Source of the DNA: Deltaproteobacteria bacterium
GTDB lineage: Bacteria; UBA10199; JACPAL01
Length of the DNA: 64,000 nucleotides
Assembly: GCA_016180845.1 (NCBI GenBank)
Contig: JACPAK010000007.1
Location: forward strand, 35,067-99,066
Direction of reading: 5' to 3'
Part shown: one piece after another, positions 44,642 through 54,062 of the stretch
Position numbering within the stretch: the first letter of the stretch is position 1
How the letters are laid out: each line of letters starts with the position of its first letter
Notes under the pieces: generated by a model
What the model saw: the letters and a program-made list of their open reading frames with translations, nothing else
Databases searched by the model: none
What the model was told of the DNA's origin: nothing
Made by a program: the position numbers and the translations under genes

Positions 44642-45910
44642 TTATCCCCCTTCCAGGTGAAAAAGTTTTTTCAGGATCTCAATATAATAAGGTCTCTCTT
44701 CTTCCATCTCTTCCGCCTTCATCGTCACTATCGGTTCGTGAAGGATCTTGTTCACAATTGCCGATGTGCAGGCATTCAGTTCCTCGCGCTCTCCAGCGGT
44801 CAGATGAGGGTGTTTTGAAAAATAACGCTCCGTCTCTTTATGTCTGATAAATTCCAGCTTCCTTTTCAGTTCCTCAATAGTCGGGGCGACAGATCTTTCC
44901 TGAAGACTCTTTTGAAACAGAAGGACCTCTTCAGCAATAATCCCCTCCGCCTTTCGAGCCTCCTTCTCGCGCTCCTTTTGATTCGCGAGGACAATCCCCT
45001 GAAGGGCATCCAAATCATAGAGATAAACATTCTCAATCTGGTTCACCTCCGGATCGATATTGCGCGGGACACCCAGATCGATCAGGAACATCGAGCGCCC
45101 CTTCCGTCGTGACATCGCCTTACGGACCTGGTCCGGTTTAAGAAAAACAGTCTCGGTTGCCAGAGACGAGATGAGGATATCAGACTCCTCCAAAGAAGAA
45201 TCGAGAAGACTCAAAGGGCGAGCTTCCCCTTCAAATTGACCCACCAGCGCCTCGGCATTTTCAAGGCTTCGATTCACCATAATAATTTTTTTGACCCCCC
45301 GCTCCTGAAGATGCCGACAGGCGAGAGACCCCATCTCCCCAGCCCCCAAGACAAGAACCGTCTTTTCATCGAGACTCTCAAAAATCTTGGTAGCCAGAAT
45401 CACCGCCGCATAACTTACCGAAACGGGGTACTGCCCAATCGCTGTTTCGTTGCGTACCCTCTTCGCGACCCGCAAGGAACGATGCACGAGTCTGTTCAAA
45501 AAACTTCCGGTCGTTTTGCTTTCAACAGCGATTTTGTACGCCTCCTTCACCTGTCCCCCGATCTGTGGCTCTCCAAGAACCATGGAATCGAGCCCTGCCG
45601 TCACACGAAAGAGGTGGGCAATCGCCTTCTCTTCACTTTTAAGATAAAGGTGTGGGGTCAACGCCTCTTCTGACAAGGAACTCAGACGGACAAAAAGGGT
45701 CTTGGCCCACCCGGCGCCCCGCTCCACATGCTTCGCAAAAAGATAGGTCTCGACACGATTGCAGGTCGAGATCGCCAACGCCTCCTGAACATCGTCCGAG
45801 GAAACGAGCCCTTTAAGCAGCTCGGAGAGTTTTTCTCCAGAAACGGCAAGCTTTTCCCTGAGCTCCAGGGGGGCTGTCCTATGCGAAAGGCCGAGAACAA
45901 GAAATGGCAT
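44642..45910 (-). CDS. hemA: Glutamyl-tRNA reductase
   Basis: A 422-residue enzyme from ATG 45910 (MPFLVLGLSHRTAPLE); a longer frame to 46000 is unsupported. Motifs are ISTCNRVETY (catalytic Cys), LGEPQIGGQVKEAY, GAGEMGSLACRHL (NADPH site) and the C-terminal dimerisation helix. It reduces Glu-tRNA to glutamate-1-semialdehyde, the first step of C5 tetrapyrrole synthesis, feeding haem A and siroheme made here. Its ATG overlaps the previous stop (TAATG), with GAGG upstream. Confidence 0.94.
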   Translation of the reverse strand: MPFLVLGLSHRTAPLELREKLAVSGEKLSELLKGLVSSDDVQEALAISTCNRVETYLFAKHVERGAGWAKTLFVRLSSLSEEALTPHLYLKSEEKAIAHLFRVTAGLDSMVLGEPQIGGQVKEAYKIAVESKTTGSFLNRLVHRSLRVAKRVRNETAIGQYPVSVSYAAVILATKIFESLDEKTVLVLGAGEMGSLACRHLQERGVKKIIMVNRSLENAEALVGQFEGEARPLSLLDSSLEESDILISSLATETVFLKPDQVRKAMSRRKGRSMFLIDLGVPRNIDPEVNQIENVYLYDLDALQGIVLANQKEREKEARKAEGIIAEEVLLFQKSLQERSVAPTIEELKRKLEFIRHKETERYFSKHPHLTAGEREELNACTSAIVNKILHEPIVTMKAEEMEEERPYYIEILKKLFHLEGG

Positions 45911-46347
45911 TATAAACCTCGATGATGGATCCCTAAGAAGATCAAAACTACTGTCATAAATCCGATTAACGAAAGAAGGATTCCACGTCTCCCACGCCAA
46001 CCGGAACGAATCCGGACATTTAAAAAGAAGGCATAAATCGCCCAGGTAAAGAGTGAGGCGATCTGCCTGGGATCATCGGTAAAAAACCTCCCAAACACCT
46101 TTTTCGAAAGAAAGGCGCCAAAAAGCATCCCGAGAGAGAGAAGAAGAAAACCGACACTCAAAACCTTGTAGTGAATTCGATCCATGATCTCCTGAGAGGG
46201 AATCCTCTGAAACCACGGCGGGATCGGTCGCTGTTTTTTCAAACGTCCCTCCTGAAACAGGTAGAGCAACCCCACCAAAAAACTCACCGCGAAGGTGAGA
46301 AGGGCCGCCACCATAAAGATCAAATGGGTTGTCCCAAGCAGGCTCAT
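45910..46347 (-). CDS. Half-length HemX/CcsA-like membrane protein
   Basis: A 145-residue protein with four membrane segments (about 5-29, 60-80, 93-110 and 118-140). The order matches the C-terminal half of HemX/CcsA: LLYLFQEGRLKK, DRIHYKVLSVGFLLLSLGMLFGA, then RIRSGWRGRRG. The first half of the 270-residue family is missing, and the WxWDPK haem-binding core appears as FFTDDPRQ. HemX modulates HemA levels in Bacillus; CcsA handles haem for cytochrome c. It sits just before hemA and after siroheme synthase, so a role with HemA is likelier. Starts ATGA-coupled to the upstream gene. Confidence 0.7.
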   Translation of the reverse strand: MSLLGTTHLIFMVAALLTFAVSFLVGLLYLFQEGRLKKQRPIPPWFQRIPSQEIMDRIHYKVLSVGFLLLSLGMLFGAFLSKKVFGRFFTDDPRQIASLFTWAIYAFFLNVRIRSGWRGRRGILLSLIGFMTVVLIFLGIHHRGL

Positions 46348-46976
46348 AGAAACTCCTCTCCAAAATGATCCCTCACCAAAGATCTGATTTTTTCCGAATC
46401 ATTTGCCCGAATCGCCTCCAGGATCGGGGAGCGAACAAAGAGACTGAATTTTTCCTCATACTTTCTTCTCTCTTCCGGTGGAATTTTCGCTCGAATACCG
46501 GCCAAAAGGGCGGTTAGATCGCCGTACTCTTCGCCGAACTGAGCCTCCAACTCCTCCCGAATTTTTTTCGCCAGCGCCGGTGATCCCCCTCCTGTAGAAA
46601 TCGTTAAAAGAAATTCCCCACGAGCGACCTTGGCCGGAAAGACAAAATCACAAAACTCAGGTTTGTCGACGATATTCAAAAGAACGTTTTCGGAGGTTGC
46701 CTCATCACGAAGTTCAAGATTCAGGGCCCGATCATCCGTCGCCGCGATCGCTGCGAAGGCTCCCCGAAGATCACCCGTGACATATCCCCTCTCCTTCAAT
46801 CGGATCGCCCCCTTTTGAGCTAATTGTTTTAATTCCGGGTGGGACTCAGGGGCAACCACTTCAACAACCGCCCCTGCCTCAATAAGGCCTAAAACCTTCC
46901 GATAAGCAACGCTCCCGGCACCGATCACAACGACCTTTTTGCCCTTAAGATCAAGATTGATTGGATAATATCTCAT
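46344..46976 (-). CDS. Precorrin-2 dehydrogenase/sirohydrochlorin ferrochelatase (siroheme synthase N-terminal type)
   Basis: A 210-residue protein from ATG 46976 (MRYYPINLDLKGKKVVVIG). The NAD-binding VVVIGAGSVAYRKV, IAATDDRALN and LLNIVDKPEFCDFVFPA plus TISTGGGSPALAKKIR match the Met8/CysG N-terminal domain. It oxidises precorrin-2 and inserts iron to make siroheme, the cofactor of the reductase at 27133. The methylase half of CysG is not fused. Coupled to the HemX-like gene. Confidence 0.92.
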   Translation of the reverse strand: MRYYPINLDLKGKKVVVIGAGSVAYRKVLGLIEAGAVVEVVAPESHPELKQLAQKGAIRLKERGYVTGDLRGAFAAIAATDDRALNLELRDEATSENVLLNIVDKPEFCDFVFPAKVARGEFLLTISTGGGSPALAKKIREELEAQFGEEYGDLTALLAGIRAKIPPEERRKYEEKFSLFVRSPILEAIRANDSEKIRSLVRDHFGEEFL

Positions 46977-47039
46977 ATAAGACAGCACCCTAGGCCAAAA
47001 TCCCTTGCTTTTTCAAATGGCAAATTTTAAGAGTTTTTC

Positions 47040-47369
47040 ATGTCTTCAGAAAATTTAAAAATCGCGACGGATCAAAATTTCGAGAAAGAGGTGCTCAAAG
47101 GTGCCCGACCGGCGATCGTCGACTTCTGGGCCACCTGGTGCGCCCCTTGCCGAGCCCTTGCCCCACTTATTGAAGAGGTAGCGACCCAATATGCCGGCCG
47201 TATTGATGTCTACAAAATGGATGTTGATAGCAATCAAGAAACCCCTGCCCGTTTTGGAATTCGCGGGATTCCCACAGTGATCCTTTTCAAAGGGGGACAG
47301 GCGGTTGATCAAGTGGTTGGCGCCGTTCCTAAGGCTCAAATTGAGGCATTATTGAAAAAAGCTCTTTAA
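47040..47369 (+). CDS. trxA: Thioredoxin
   Basis: A 109-residue thioredoxin with FWATWCAPCRALAPL: the active site is WCAPC, not the usual WCGPC, a change found in some thioredoxins. The cis-proline is in RGIPTVILFKGG. It reduces disulfides in the cytoplasm. No signal peptide. The trypsin-like protease gene starts 13 bp later, so they may share an mRNA. Confidence 0.93.
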   Translation: MSSENLKIATDQNFEKEVLKGARPAIVDFWATWCAPCRALAPLIEEVATQYAGRIDVYKMDVDSNQETPARFGIRGIPTVILFKGGQAVDQVVGAVPKAQIEALLKKAL

Positions 47370-47382
47370 AAAAGGGGGGGGT

Positions 47383-48561
47383 ATGAGTCACGAACAAGTG
47401 ATCTCCGTGGATAACAAGGAGCTCCCAGAACTCTACAAACAGCTCTTAGCCCTCGCCCGTCAAAAAGATCCCGGCCAAAAAGAAGAGGTCGCCTTTCCCG
47501 AAGATCTCTCGGTCACTGACCTAACCTCCAGACCTTCTGATTTCTCACTTGCCGTTACCAGCGGTGAACACTCCCATACCGTTTATGAGGATCGGTGGCT
47601 CAAGGGAATTTACGCGATCGGCAGATATTGGGATCTTGTGAGCGATGACAAGATCGACGGAAACATCGACTTGAGTAAGGTCGATTCCGAAATCTCCCTG
47701 GAACCGATCGAGGCGGTCCGATCGTGGCTCCCGTACAAAACAGCACTGCATCTGACCGCCAATTCCGTGGTCCGAATCGATATTATTGACAAGAAAAAGA
47801 AACAACCGATCTCCTGTGGTTCCGGTGGGGTCTGGCATGTCGAAAAAGACCCCGGAGGGGCCGGTTACATCAACTACATCGTGACCAACTATCATGTTGT
47901 CGAAGAACTTGATCAAAAGGTCGAGGTAACGCCGAAACTGAAACCCCAAGATGATCCTACGGCAGCACCTGAGATAGAATTCAAGATCGAGTTTAAAGAG
48001 ACAGAGGCGGTGGTGAATGTCGAAGACCCCTTTGGCAAAGAGTCGAAATTTGCCCTCGACAGGGTGATCTATCGAAGCAAGGACAATCCCGACATCGCCC
48101 TCCTCGTTGTCCGTACGAAGGACAACGTCTTAAAACCTCTGGAAAGGGAAATCCCCTCTAATCCAAGAACATTGATTGCTCAGGAGGTGATCATTACCGG
48201 TGCAGCGGTCTGTCTCAGAGGTTTTGCGAAAGGCATGATTTCCGCTTATCGCGCAAAAGGGGTTGTTGATGAGGCCGAATATTACCAGGTGGATGCCGCA
48301 CTGAATCCAGGTCACAGTGGCGGACCGACCCTCCGACTCCACAGTCATCGAATAGTCGGGGTGAATGTCGGCAAGCTGACCGGCGACGCTATTGATAATA
48401 TCGGGCTCGTGATCCCCCTCTCACAAATCGATCGTTTGATTGAAGGGGCTATCAGAGAAGACCTCGAAGCGAGGAAGAAGGCACTCAAGTCCTTAAAAGG
48501 GGCATCAACGCCTCAGCAGTATCTTAAAGTCCTTGGCGGGATGTGGGGTAGCGGACACTAA
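47383..48561 (+). CDS. Trypsin-like serine protease without signal peptide
   Basis: A 392-residue protein. The first 120 residues are an unrecognised helical region. The S1/HtrA-like core then shows TNYHVVEEL (catalytic His), NPDIALLVV (Asp) and [10 protein letters not shown] (Ser), so all three catalytic residues are present. There is no PDZ domain, and no signal peptide or membrane helix, so it should be cytoplasmic, unlike DegP. A G-rich ribosome site precedes the ATG. It may be co-expressed with thioredoxin. Substrate unknown. Confidence 0.78.
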   Translation: MSHEQVISVDNKELPELYKQLLALARQKDPGQKEEVAFPEDLSVTDLTSRPSDFSLAVTSGEHSHTVYEDRWLKGIYAIGRYWDLVSDDKIDGNIDLSKVDSEISLEPIEAVRSWLPYKTALHLTANSVVRIDIIDKKKKQPISCGSGGVWHVEKDPGGAGYINYIVTNYHVVEELDQKVEVTPKLKPQDDPTAAPEIEFKIEFKETEAVVNVEDPFGKESKFALDRVIYRSKDNPDIALLVVRTKDNVLKPLEREIPSNPRTLIAQEVIITGAAVCLRGFAKGMISAYRAKGVVDEAEYYQVDAALNPGHSGGPTLRLHSHRIVGVNVGKLTGDAIDNIGLVIPLSQIDRLIEGAIREDLEARKKALKSLKGASTPQQYLKVLGGMWGSGH

Positions 48562-49340
48562 TCCAAAGACACCCCTGAAAAGTGAAGCCCCAAGATCACA
48601 AGCCCGATCAGGATTCGATAATAACCAAAAATCTTGAAACCGTGACGTGTCAGGAACGTGATGAACGACTTGATCGCGATCAAGGCAACACCAAAGGCGA
48701 CCAGATTGCCAATCAACAACTCCGGCCAGACATTTCCTAACCCGTTCCCCTGTTCATAAAAGGCCCATAGTTTGTACACGGTAGCGGCAAACATCGTCGG
48801 AACCGCGAGAAAAAAGGAAAACTCCGCCGCTGTCTTGCGTGTTAATTTTTGCGACAGCCCTCCGATGATCGTTGCCGCGGAACGCGAGACGCCCGGGATT
48901 ATCGCGACCGTCTGAAAACAGCCGATCCAAAACGCCGTTCGATAAGAGACCTCCTCCTTACTCTCGGGACCTTCCCGAAACAGACGATCGATGAAGAGGA
49001 AAATAACGCCGCCGATCAAAAGAGAGACCGCGACGACGATCACGCTTCCAAGGAGTTGATCAATCCAGTCATCCAGCAACTTTCCAATCACGGCAGCAGG
49101 CAAAAACGCAACGAGGAGCTTGGCGTAAAAGACAGTCGACTGAAAAAAACGCCTCCAATAAAGAACAATGACAGAAAGAATCGCCCCAAACTGGATACAG
49201 ACCGTGAACATCTTCGTAAACTCCTGCCCAGCGATCCCCATTGCCGAAGAGGCGATGATCATATGTCCTGTCGAGGAAATCGGAAGGAATTCCGAAAATC
49301 CTTCGATAATCGCCAGGATGATTGCCTGATAAACTGACAT
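48558..49340 (-). CDS. uppP: Undecaprenyl-diphosphatase UppP/BacA
   Basis: A 260-residue membrane enzyme from ATG 49340 ([20 protein letters not shown]), with GGAGG upstream. [14 protein letters not shown] (about 13-26) and [13 protein letters not shown] (about 165-177) are the BacA catalytic motifs (Glu, Ser, His, Arg). It dephosphorylates undecaprenyl diphosphate for peptidoglycan and O-antigen synthesis. Overlaps the end of the convergent protease gene in CTAA. Confidence 0.94.
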   Translation of the reverse strand: MSVYQAIILAIIEGFSEFLPISSTGHMIIASSAMGIAGQEFTKMFTVCIQFGAILSVIVLYWRRFFQSTVFYAKLLVAFLPAAVIGKLLDDWIDQLLGSVIVVAVSLLIGGVIFLFIDRLFREGPESKEEVSYRTAFWIGCFQTVAIIPGVSRSAATIIGGLSQKLTRKTAAEFSFFLAVPTMFAATVYKLWAFYEQGNGLGNVWPELLIGNLVAFGVALIAIKSFITFLTRHGFKIFGYYRILIGLVILGLHFSGVSLD

Positions 49341-49448
49341 CGATCCTCCGTTAGAGGATTTTTGAAGGGTCCGCAAGTTTGTTAATCTTTTAAATGAGAT
49401 TTTGAGCATCTTTATTCAATCTATTACGATAACCTTAAAGAGTATCAT

Positions 49449-50375
49449 ATGGTTAGAATTGGAGTTTCCCCTATAAGACTTATCGAAAAGGCAGTGCATG
49501 AGCTGGTAGCCACTGGATCGATGACCGAGGCTCGTTTACAACTGGAATCACTGGTGACCCAAGCCTTCAGACGAATAGTCGAAACTAAGAGATTTTTGGC
49601 GGCTGCTGGCCTGTCTGGACGTGATACAATCGGTTCCATGAGATGGTACGATGACGATGAGTTTTGGAGGATTATGGCGCCAAAAATTTTTGGCGCTAAA
49701 ACGCAATCGACTACCCAAGCTGAAGTCGAACAATTAATTGCCCTCATGAAGCTTACATCCGGCTCTTCTGTACTTGACCTGGCCTGTGGTCAGGGACGAC
49801 ATTCACTCGAGCTGGCGCGTCGAGGATATCGCGTCACGGGGGTTGATCGGACAAGAGATTATCTCGAAACAGCGAGGAAGAGTGCGTCAAGAGAGAGACT
49901 CATCGTTGAATGGGTTGAAGGTGACATGAGAGAATTCTGCCGACCGGATTCCTTTGATGGAGGAGTCAATCTTTATACATCGTTCGGATATTTTGCGGAC
50001 CCTGCTGATGATCTCAGGGTTCTTACTCATGTTTATGAATCTCTACATCCCGGCTCTCCATTTGTCATAGATGTTGTCGGCCAAGAGGTGTTTCTTCGTA
50101 GTTTTACGAGACAAGCCACATTTGATATCGACGGAATTCATTTTCTAGAAGAAAGGATTTTAAGCGCCGATCGGACGATCTTAACGACTCAATATACCGC
50201 AACTCAGGGTAGATCACGACGGACATTTACAATCTCACATAGACTTTATTCTGCTGAGACCCTGACAGCGCTATTAAGAACTGCCGGCTTTAAAGGAACC
50301 CGTGTCTTTGGTTCTCTAGAAGGAACCCCCTACGACGAATCAGCAAAACGACTCGTCGTACTTGCGCACAAGTAA
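49449..50375 (+). CDS. SAM-dependent methyltransferase, class I
   Basis: Up to 308 residues. VLDLACGQGRHSLELARRGY (motif I, about 109-128), GVDRTRDYLETAR and EWVEGDMREF mark the Rossmann methyltransferase fold. YTSFGYF follows. The first 63 residues are not typical and a start at MRWYDDDEFWRIMAPK (about 49638) would fit the family better, but no ribosome site decides it. Substrate unknown; small-molecule methylation is most likely. Confidence 0.78.
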   Translation: MVRIGVSPIRLIEKAVHELVATGSMTEARLQLESLVTQAFRRIVETKRFLAAAGLSGRDTIGSMRWYDDDEFWRIMAPKIFGAKTQSTTQAEVEQLIALMKLTSGSSVLDLACGQGRHSLELARRGYRVTGVDRTRDYLETARKSASRERLIVEWVEGDMREFCRPDSFDGGVNLYTSFGYFADPADDLRVLTHVYESLHPGSPFVIDVVGQEVFLRSFTRQATFDIDGIHFLEERILSADRTILTTQYTATQGRSRRTFTISHRLYSAETLTALLRTAGFKGTRVFGSLEGTPYDESAKRLVVLAHK

Positions 50376-50391
50376 AAACGTTCTTTCGGTA

Positions 50392-51177
50392 TTAATCTGA
50401 AATGACTCCCTTAAATTTCTTTAAATTACGCAGATCGATCGCATGTCCTGGGTATTCTTTAAAGAGAGTAATCCGCTCCTCCTGCTCAAAACGATTCCCA
50501 TCCACTGAAGACTGAATCGTAATGTAACGATGATGGGGAGAGACGAAGGATGACATCGTCGAACTTCCCTCTTGACTGTATTCTGACTTAGCATCGGCAC
50601 AAACCCTAGCATTTGACTCTGTCTTCCAACACATTCTAAAAAAACCATTTACTGTCCCGCTACTCGTTGGGGTCCACACTTCAACAGCCGGTTCCACAGA
50701 GGCTAAAGCAACCTTCGGTGTTTCTCCTTTCAACTCATAACGAGCAGTGATCATCCCCTTTGACCCCACATCATAAGTTACATTGCCTACAAATTCTTCT
50801 CCTGAAGAGAAAGAAACAGTCCGCGTAAATTTGATTACCTTCGCATCTCGGAACGGATTTAAGGCCTCGCCGACCGCCTTTGAACAACGTGGCTGCCCTG
50901 TCAGAATAATTGTGTTCAGGAATCTTTTGTCAAAATCGTCGGGGGTTTTAGTAAAATCAGCCGTTGCAATCAACTCGCCAGTATTTAAATCACAAAGGGT
51001 CTGCACATTGGCCTCTATATCTTCACCATTAATCTGCCCTGTTATGCTTCCTTTAGCCATGACAATGGACGAAGGAAGATTCGGCTTTTTTTGTTCTGCT
51101 CCAATCTCTGAAAAGACAATGGAAAAGAGTACGGTTAATCCGACCACTAATACGGCGCTTGATCTAGTATGTTTCAT
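50392..51177 (-). CDS. Secreted hypothetical protein
   Basis: A 261-residue protein with a signal peptide (MKHTRSSAVLVVGLTVLFSIVFSEIGA, cleavage near residue 27). The mature part has several beta-rich stretches, including MAKGSITGQINGEDIEANVQ, FSSGEEFVGNVTYDVG and VNGFFRMCWKTESNARVCADA, with four or five cysteines. No family is recognised. It is convergent with the methyltransferase and has its own transcript. Confidence 0.6.
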   Translation of the reverse strand: MKHTRSSAVLVVGLTVLFSIVFSEIGAEQKKPNLPSSIVMAKGSITGQINGEDIEANVQTLCDLNTGELIATADFTKTPDDFDKRFLNTIILTGQPRCSKAVGEALNPFRDAKVIKFTRTVSFSSGEEFVGNVTYDVGSKGMITARYELKGETPKVALASVEPAVEVWTPTSSGTVNGFFRMCWKTESNARVCADAKSEYSQEGSSTMSSFVSPHHRYITIQSSVDGNRFEQEERITLFKEYPGHAIDLRNLKKFKGVISD

Positions 51178-51230
51178 ATTTCCCCCTTCTTGGTTAATAA
51201 AGTTCCAGTCGGGAGGATGCTATCTTAAAG

Positions 51231-51695
51231 TCATCCAACCGTCAATTTTTTATTGCGTTTGTTGATCTCGATCTGGAGGGCCTCTTCGCCAGTACTCATG
51301 ACCCAGTTATGATTCCAACGAAAGAGTGGTTTTAAAAAGGGGGAAAACCACCTCACCAACCGTTTTTCAGCTCGAACATTCCAGTGAAATTCAATTTTCG
51401 TATCTGGGCCGTGCTGAGATAGCGTCCATAGACCTGTACCGACTAGCTCTCCTGAGACGCGTATTTCCAACTGCCAAGGAGGATCTTCTCGAACCAGTTC
51501 GGTCATAAATCGCAATGTATAGGGAAGTTTTGCTCGAACCTTCGAGATGACTTTTTTATCTGAAAGCAGTTTTGACTCCTGATACGCAGGTTGCCACCAT
51601 CGGGCGTAATTGGCCCCATCCTTCAGGATGGCAAAAACCTCATGGCAGTCGCCTCGAATTTTCCAGTGGGTTACAAATTGATAGTCGTGATTCAT
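51231..51695 (-). CDS. SRPBCC (START-like) family protein
   Basis: A 154-residue protein starting MNHDYQFVTHWKIRGDCHEV, with the N-terminal beta-strand/helix pattern FAILKDGANYARWWQPAY and the long C-terminal helix containing WVMSTGEEALQIEINKRN. This is the polyketide cyclase/START-like ligand-binding fold. The ligand is unknown. It overlaps the end of the upstream gene by 4 bp. Confidence 0.7.
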   Translation of the reverse strand: MNHDYQFVTHWKIRGDCHEVFAILKDGANYARWWQPAYQESKLLSDKKVISKVRAKLPYTLRFMTELVREDPPWQLEIRVSGELVGTGLWTLSQHGPDTKIEFHWNVRAEKRLVRWFSPFLKPLFRWNHNWVMSTGEEALQIEINKRNKKLTVG

Positions 51696-52165
51696 TCAGT
51701 TAACTTTTCAAATAACCTGATCAATTTGATCTTCGCTAGCCGGTGGGTATCCCCCGGTGCCAGGCTCTCGCGCGGACCGGCAATATTCAGTGTCCGGATT
51801 CCATTATTTTGTAGCCAAAGTTTAAAAGAGGCATCGTCCTTGTTTGATTTCAAATCCAAAATCATGAATGGCTTCTCTAATTTTTTTGCCGTCTCAATAG
51901 TAAAAAGTGTGCCGCTACTTGGCTTCCCGAAACCAAGCACAAGAGTCCCATCAGAGTCTCTGACGTTCCACTCGGTACGCTGGCTATAATCACGAAGGGG
52001 TGTTTCTTGAAGCGGGTATTTTTCATCGATAACTCCATCTTCGGCAATCCTCCCTTTGGGACACCAACCCCCACAAGGAATACCCAATTCCAAGGCAGAA
52101 TCGAGCGCCGCACGGTCCACGCCTGTTTGCCCCCCAGAAATGATTTTAATTTTATTAATGATCAT
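51692..52165 (-). CDS. Putative molybdenum carrier/YpsA-like SLOG-fold protein
   Basis: A 157-residue protein with ISGGQTGVDRAALDSALE (about residues 9-26) and GGWCPKGRIAEDGVID, the nucleotide-binding pattern of the putative molybdenum carrier family (PF12694) in the SLOG superfamily. DGTLVLGFGKPSSGTLF follows. SLOG proteins bind nucleotides or precursors; a molybdenum-carrier role rests on the family name alone. Stop and start overlap with the SRPBCC gene, so both are co-expressed. Confidence 0.8.
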   Translation of the reverse strand: MIINKIKIISGGQTGVDRAALDSALELGIPCGGWCPKGRIAEDGVIDEKYPLQETPLRDYSQRTEWNVRDSDGTLVLGFGKPSSGTLFTIETAKKLEKPFMILDLKSNKDDASFKLWLQNNGIRTLNIAGPRESLAPGDTHRLAKIKLIRLFEKLTE

Positions 52166-52287
52166 ACAAACTCTATAGTAATTTCAATAACATATGCCAG
52201 GTTTCAAGATTTTCAAGATTTTAATAATAGAGACGAACAACTCAGTCTCATTGGTGAGCGATAATAAAGGTAAATGGAGGCAAACTT

Positions 52288-53079
52288 ATGAGTGCAACAC
52301 CCCCCGTGACAGTGACAAATGGTGGCTCCTTAACCCTTCCAAGTAAAGGAGACACTGCCGAGGTAGCTCTTCAAGGTAGCTGTTCCTCAGCATACTTCTG
52401 TAAGCCGGTCGAGGTTCGACTGGAAGACCCCAGTGCTCCAAGGGGTTCAAGTTTAACCCTTGATAGCGGAGAAAGTTTTAGTGTTACTGTTGGCGGCAGA
52501 ATTATTCCGGCAGAGGGTAACTATAGAGATGGTTTTCATCTCGAAGTCACATTAGATCATCCGAGAACTTTCCCATCTGATGACAAAAGAATTGCGATCA
52601 GGCCCTATCGGCAAGGTCAGTTGGTGACGGTAGGCACTAAGGGTGAACCGATCGTCCCACCGACTCCTGAGGAAAGTGCGGCTATGCTTCTGGCAGAGAG
52701 ACCTAGACGTAAACACCCTAAATCCTATTCAGTGACTCTGAAACCCACCGAAGCCCCGTCCGAGCAAGTCACTGTTAAAGGCGCTCGCGGCAAAGATGTT
52801 ACGATTCATCTCGACGACTATGATCCCGCTAAAAACGGGACGGCAGTATTAATCCGAAGCAGAGTACCCTTTTTAGTTTCTGGAATGGAAGTGGGCGAGG
52901 GCCGCAAAGATTCTTATGGATATTATAGCGCCGATATCGACACAGAAGATCCAAGGGTCATGGATCAGGGAGCTCATACAATAGTTGTCACACCGGTATC
53001 ACCAAACCAGGAGTTCCGTGTCGATACCTTAAGAAGGGCTGAATATATTGCTGACCCACATCCCCACTTGAAACAATAA
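52288..53079 (+). CDS. Hypothetical beta-rich protein
   Basis: A 263-residue protein with no signal peptide and GGAGG placed before the ATG. It is rich in Ser, Thr, Pro and Val (TVTNGGSLTLPSKG, ESFSVTVGGRIIP, SVTLKPTEAPSEQVTVKG). The pattern suggests two beta-sandwich domains split by a KHPK linker. Two cysteines lie near residue 30. No family is recognised. The upstream DNA has a direct TTCAAGATT repeat (52204-52221) but no promoter I can assign. It borders the accessory region. Confidence 0.6.
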   Translation: MSATPPVTVTNGGSLTLPSKGDTAEVALQGSCSSAYFCKPVEVRLEDPSAPRGSSLTLDSGESFSVTVGGRIIPAEGNYRDGFHLEVTLDHPRTFPSDDKRIAIRPYRQGQLVTVGTKGEPIVPPTPEESAAMLLAERPRRKHPKSYSVTLKPTEAPSEQVTVKGARGKDVTIHLDDYDPAKNGTAVLIRSRVPFLVSGMEVGEGRKDSYGYYSADIDTEDPRVMDQGAHTIVVTPVSPNQEFRVDTLRRAEYIADPHPHLKQ

Positions 53080-53100
53080 ATACAAACTTCAGATCCCAGC

Positions 53101-53292
53101 TCAAACTTCCGGCTGGCGGCCAAGCCTTTTTACTACCGCGCCGTTTGCCTTCAGCCACTGGCTGAAGTTTACCGGCTTGCTTCCTACAACTTGCCGTGGT
53201 CGCATTTGGCGGCGGCGGCCCCGTTTTGTAATTTGCGTCCCGAACAGTGCGTGATTCTGAAACGGGTTGTTTCTTTTAAAATAAGCTGGCAA
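53101..53292. repeat. Repeat-like GC-rich cassette with hairpin
   Basis: A short block between genes with a perfect hairpin, CTTCAGCC-ACT-GGCTGAAG (53149-53167). A minus-strand frame gives GRRRQMRPRQVVGSKPVNFSQ..., an Arg-rich sequence I associate with frame-shadows of multi-copy metagenomic repeats. Only one copy is in this window, so this is a suspicion. Confidence 0.4.
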
Positions 53293-53305
53293 AGTTAAAG
53301 TGGCT

Positions 53306-54043
53306 TCAATCCTTAGATCCTCGTCGAGAAATTTTCTCTGGATTAAATATAATGAGATTAGTTGATGGCATCCACATGTCTGGCATACGAGACCTCACTG
53401 ACTCGTAGATAATCCCGTCAAAACCGTTCTCTACAGCTGTAACTGCAATTTGTTCGGTCACTTTATAAGAAACTGCCTGATCCCTTGACTGGAGTATGTC
53501 AGAATAAAATGAGACTTCCTCGGGCCACGGACCTTCGTCTTCAATCAGTCCAATTAACGGGTGTGTAGGTCTACTCAAATCGAGAAGGATTACGTCTCTG
53601 TGAAGTTTGTACGAGCGTGGATAACCGGTGTAGTCAGGATGGAGATCCGCTTTCCCTGAAAGATAGGGATCGAGATCCTTATAAAAAGTCAGATCTTCCT
53701 TGTCACGAAGTGACCTAATTGTTTCACAGCACATGGTGGCAAAATCCTCTGCAAAATAGGCAATGGGCTCTCCCGGAAGGTTAAAGCGACCAACTGACCT
53801 TGGGTAAAAGACGTCTCGTTTATAAGGAACTTCCCGATTTCCGTACAAATCAATCTGCTCGAGAAAACCGTCATTTAAATGTGGTTCGGGTCTTCTGAGG
53901 TAGAGCTTTCCATTCCACCATTCCCTTTTTATCCATCGAGTGTTTTTGCCCCGCGCATACCAATTTCCCCATTGAATTTTTCCAATTTCTGGCAGAAGAA
54001 GTTCTAGGGAAGTCGTACGAGTCTTTTTTCTTTTCATGTTCAC
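53306..54043 (-). CDS. RES-domain toxin
   Basis: A 245-residue protein with GRFNLPGEPIAYFAEDFATM (about 106-125) then CCETIRSL, the Arg, Tyr and Glu of the RES signature, and GFDGIIYESVRSR near residue 210 bearing the Ser. RES toxins degrade NAD+ and are neutralised by an Xre antitoxin. An Xre-like HTH gene lies 19 bp upstream, but it lacks the DUF2384 part usual for RES partners. An N-terminal 90 residues (WWNGKLYLRRPEPHLNDG) precede the domain. Probably an active toxin; no ribosome site is obvious. Confidence 0.72.
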   Translation of the reverse strand: MNMKRKKTRTTSLELLLPEIGKIQWGNWYARGKNTRWIKREWWNGKLYLRRPEPHLNDGFLEQIDLYGNREVPYKRDVFYPRSVGRFNLPGEPIAYFAEDFATMCCETIRSLRDKEDLTFYKDLDPYLSGKADLHPDYTGYPRSYKLHRDVILLDLSRPTHPLIGLIEDEGPWPEEVSFYSDILQSRDQAVSYKVTEQIAVTAVENGFDGIIYESVRSRMPDMWMPSTNLIIFNPEKISRRGSKD

Positions 54044-54062
54044 AAAGATGGCGCTTTAATGC

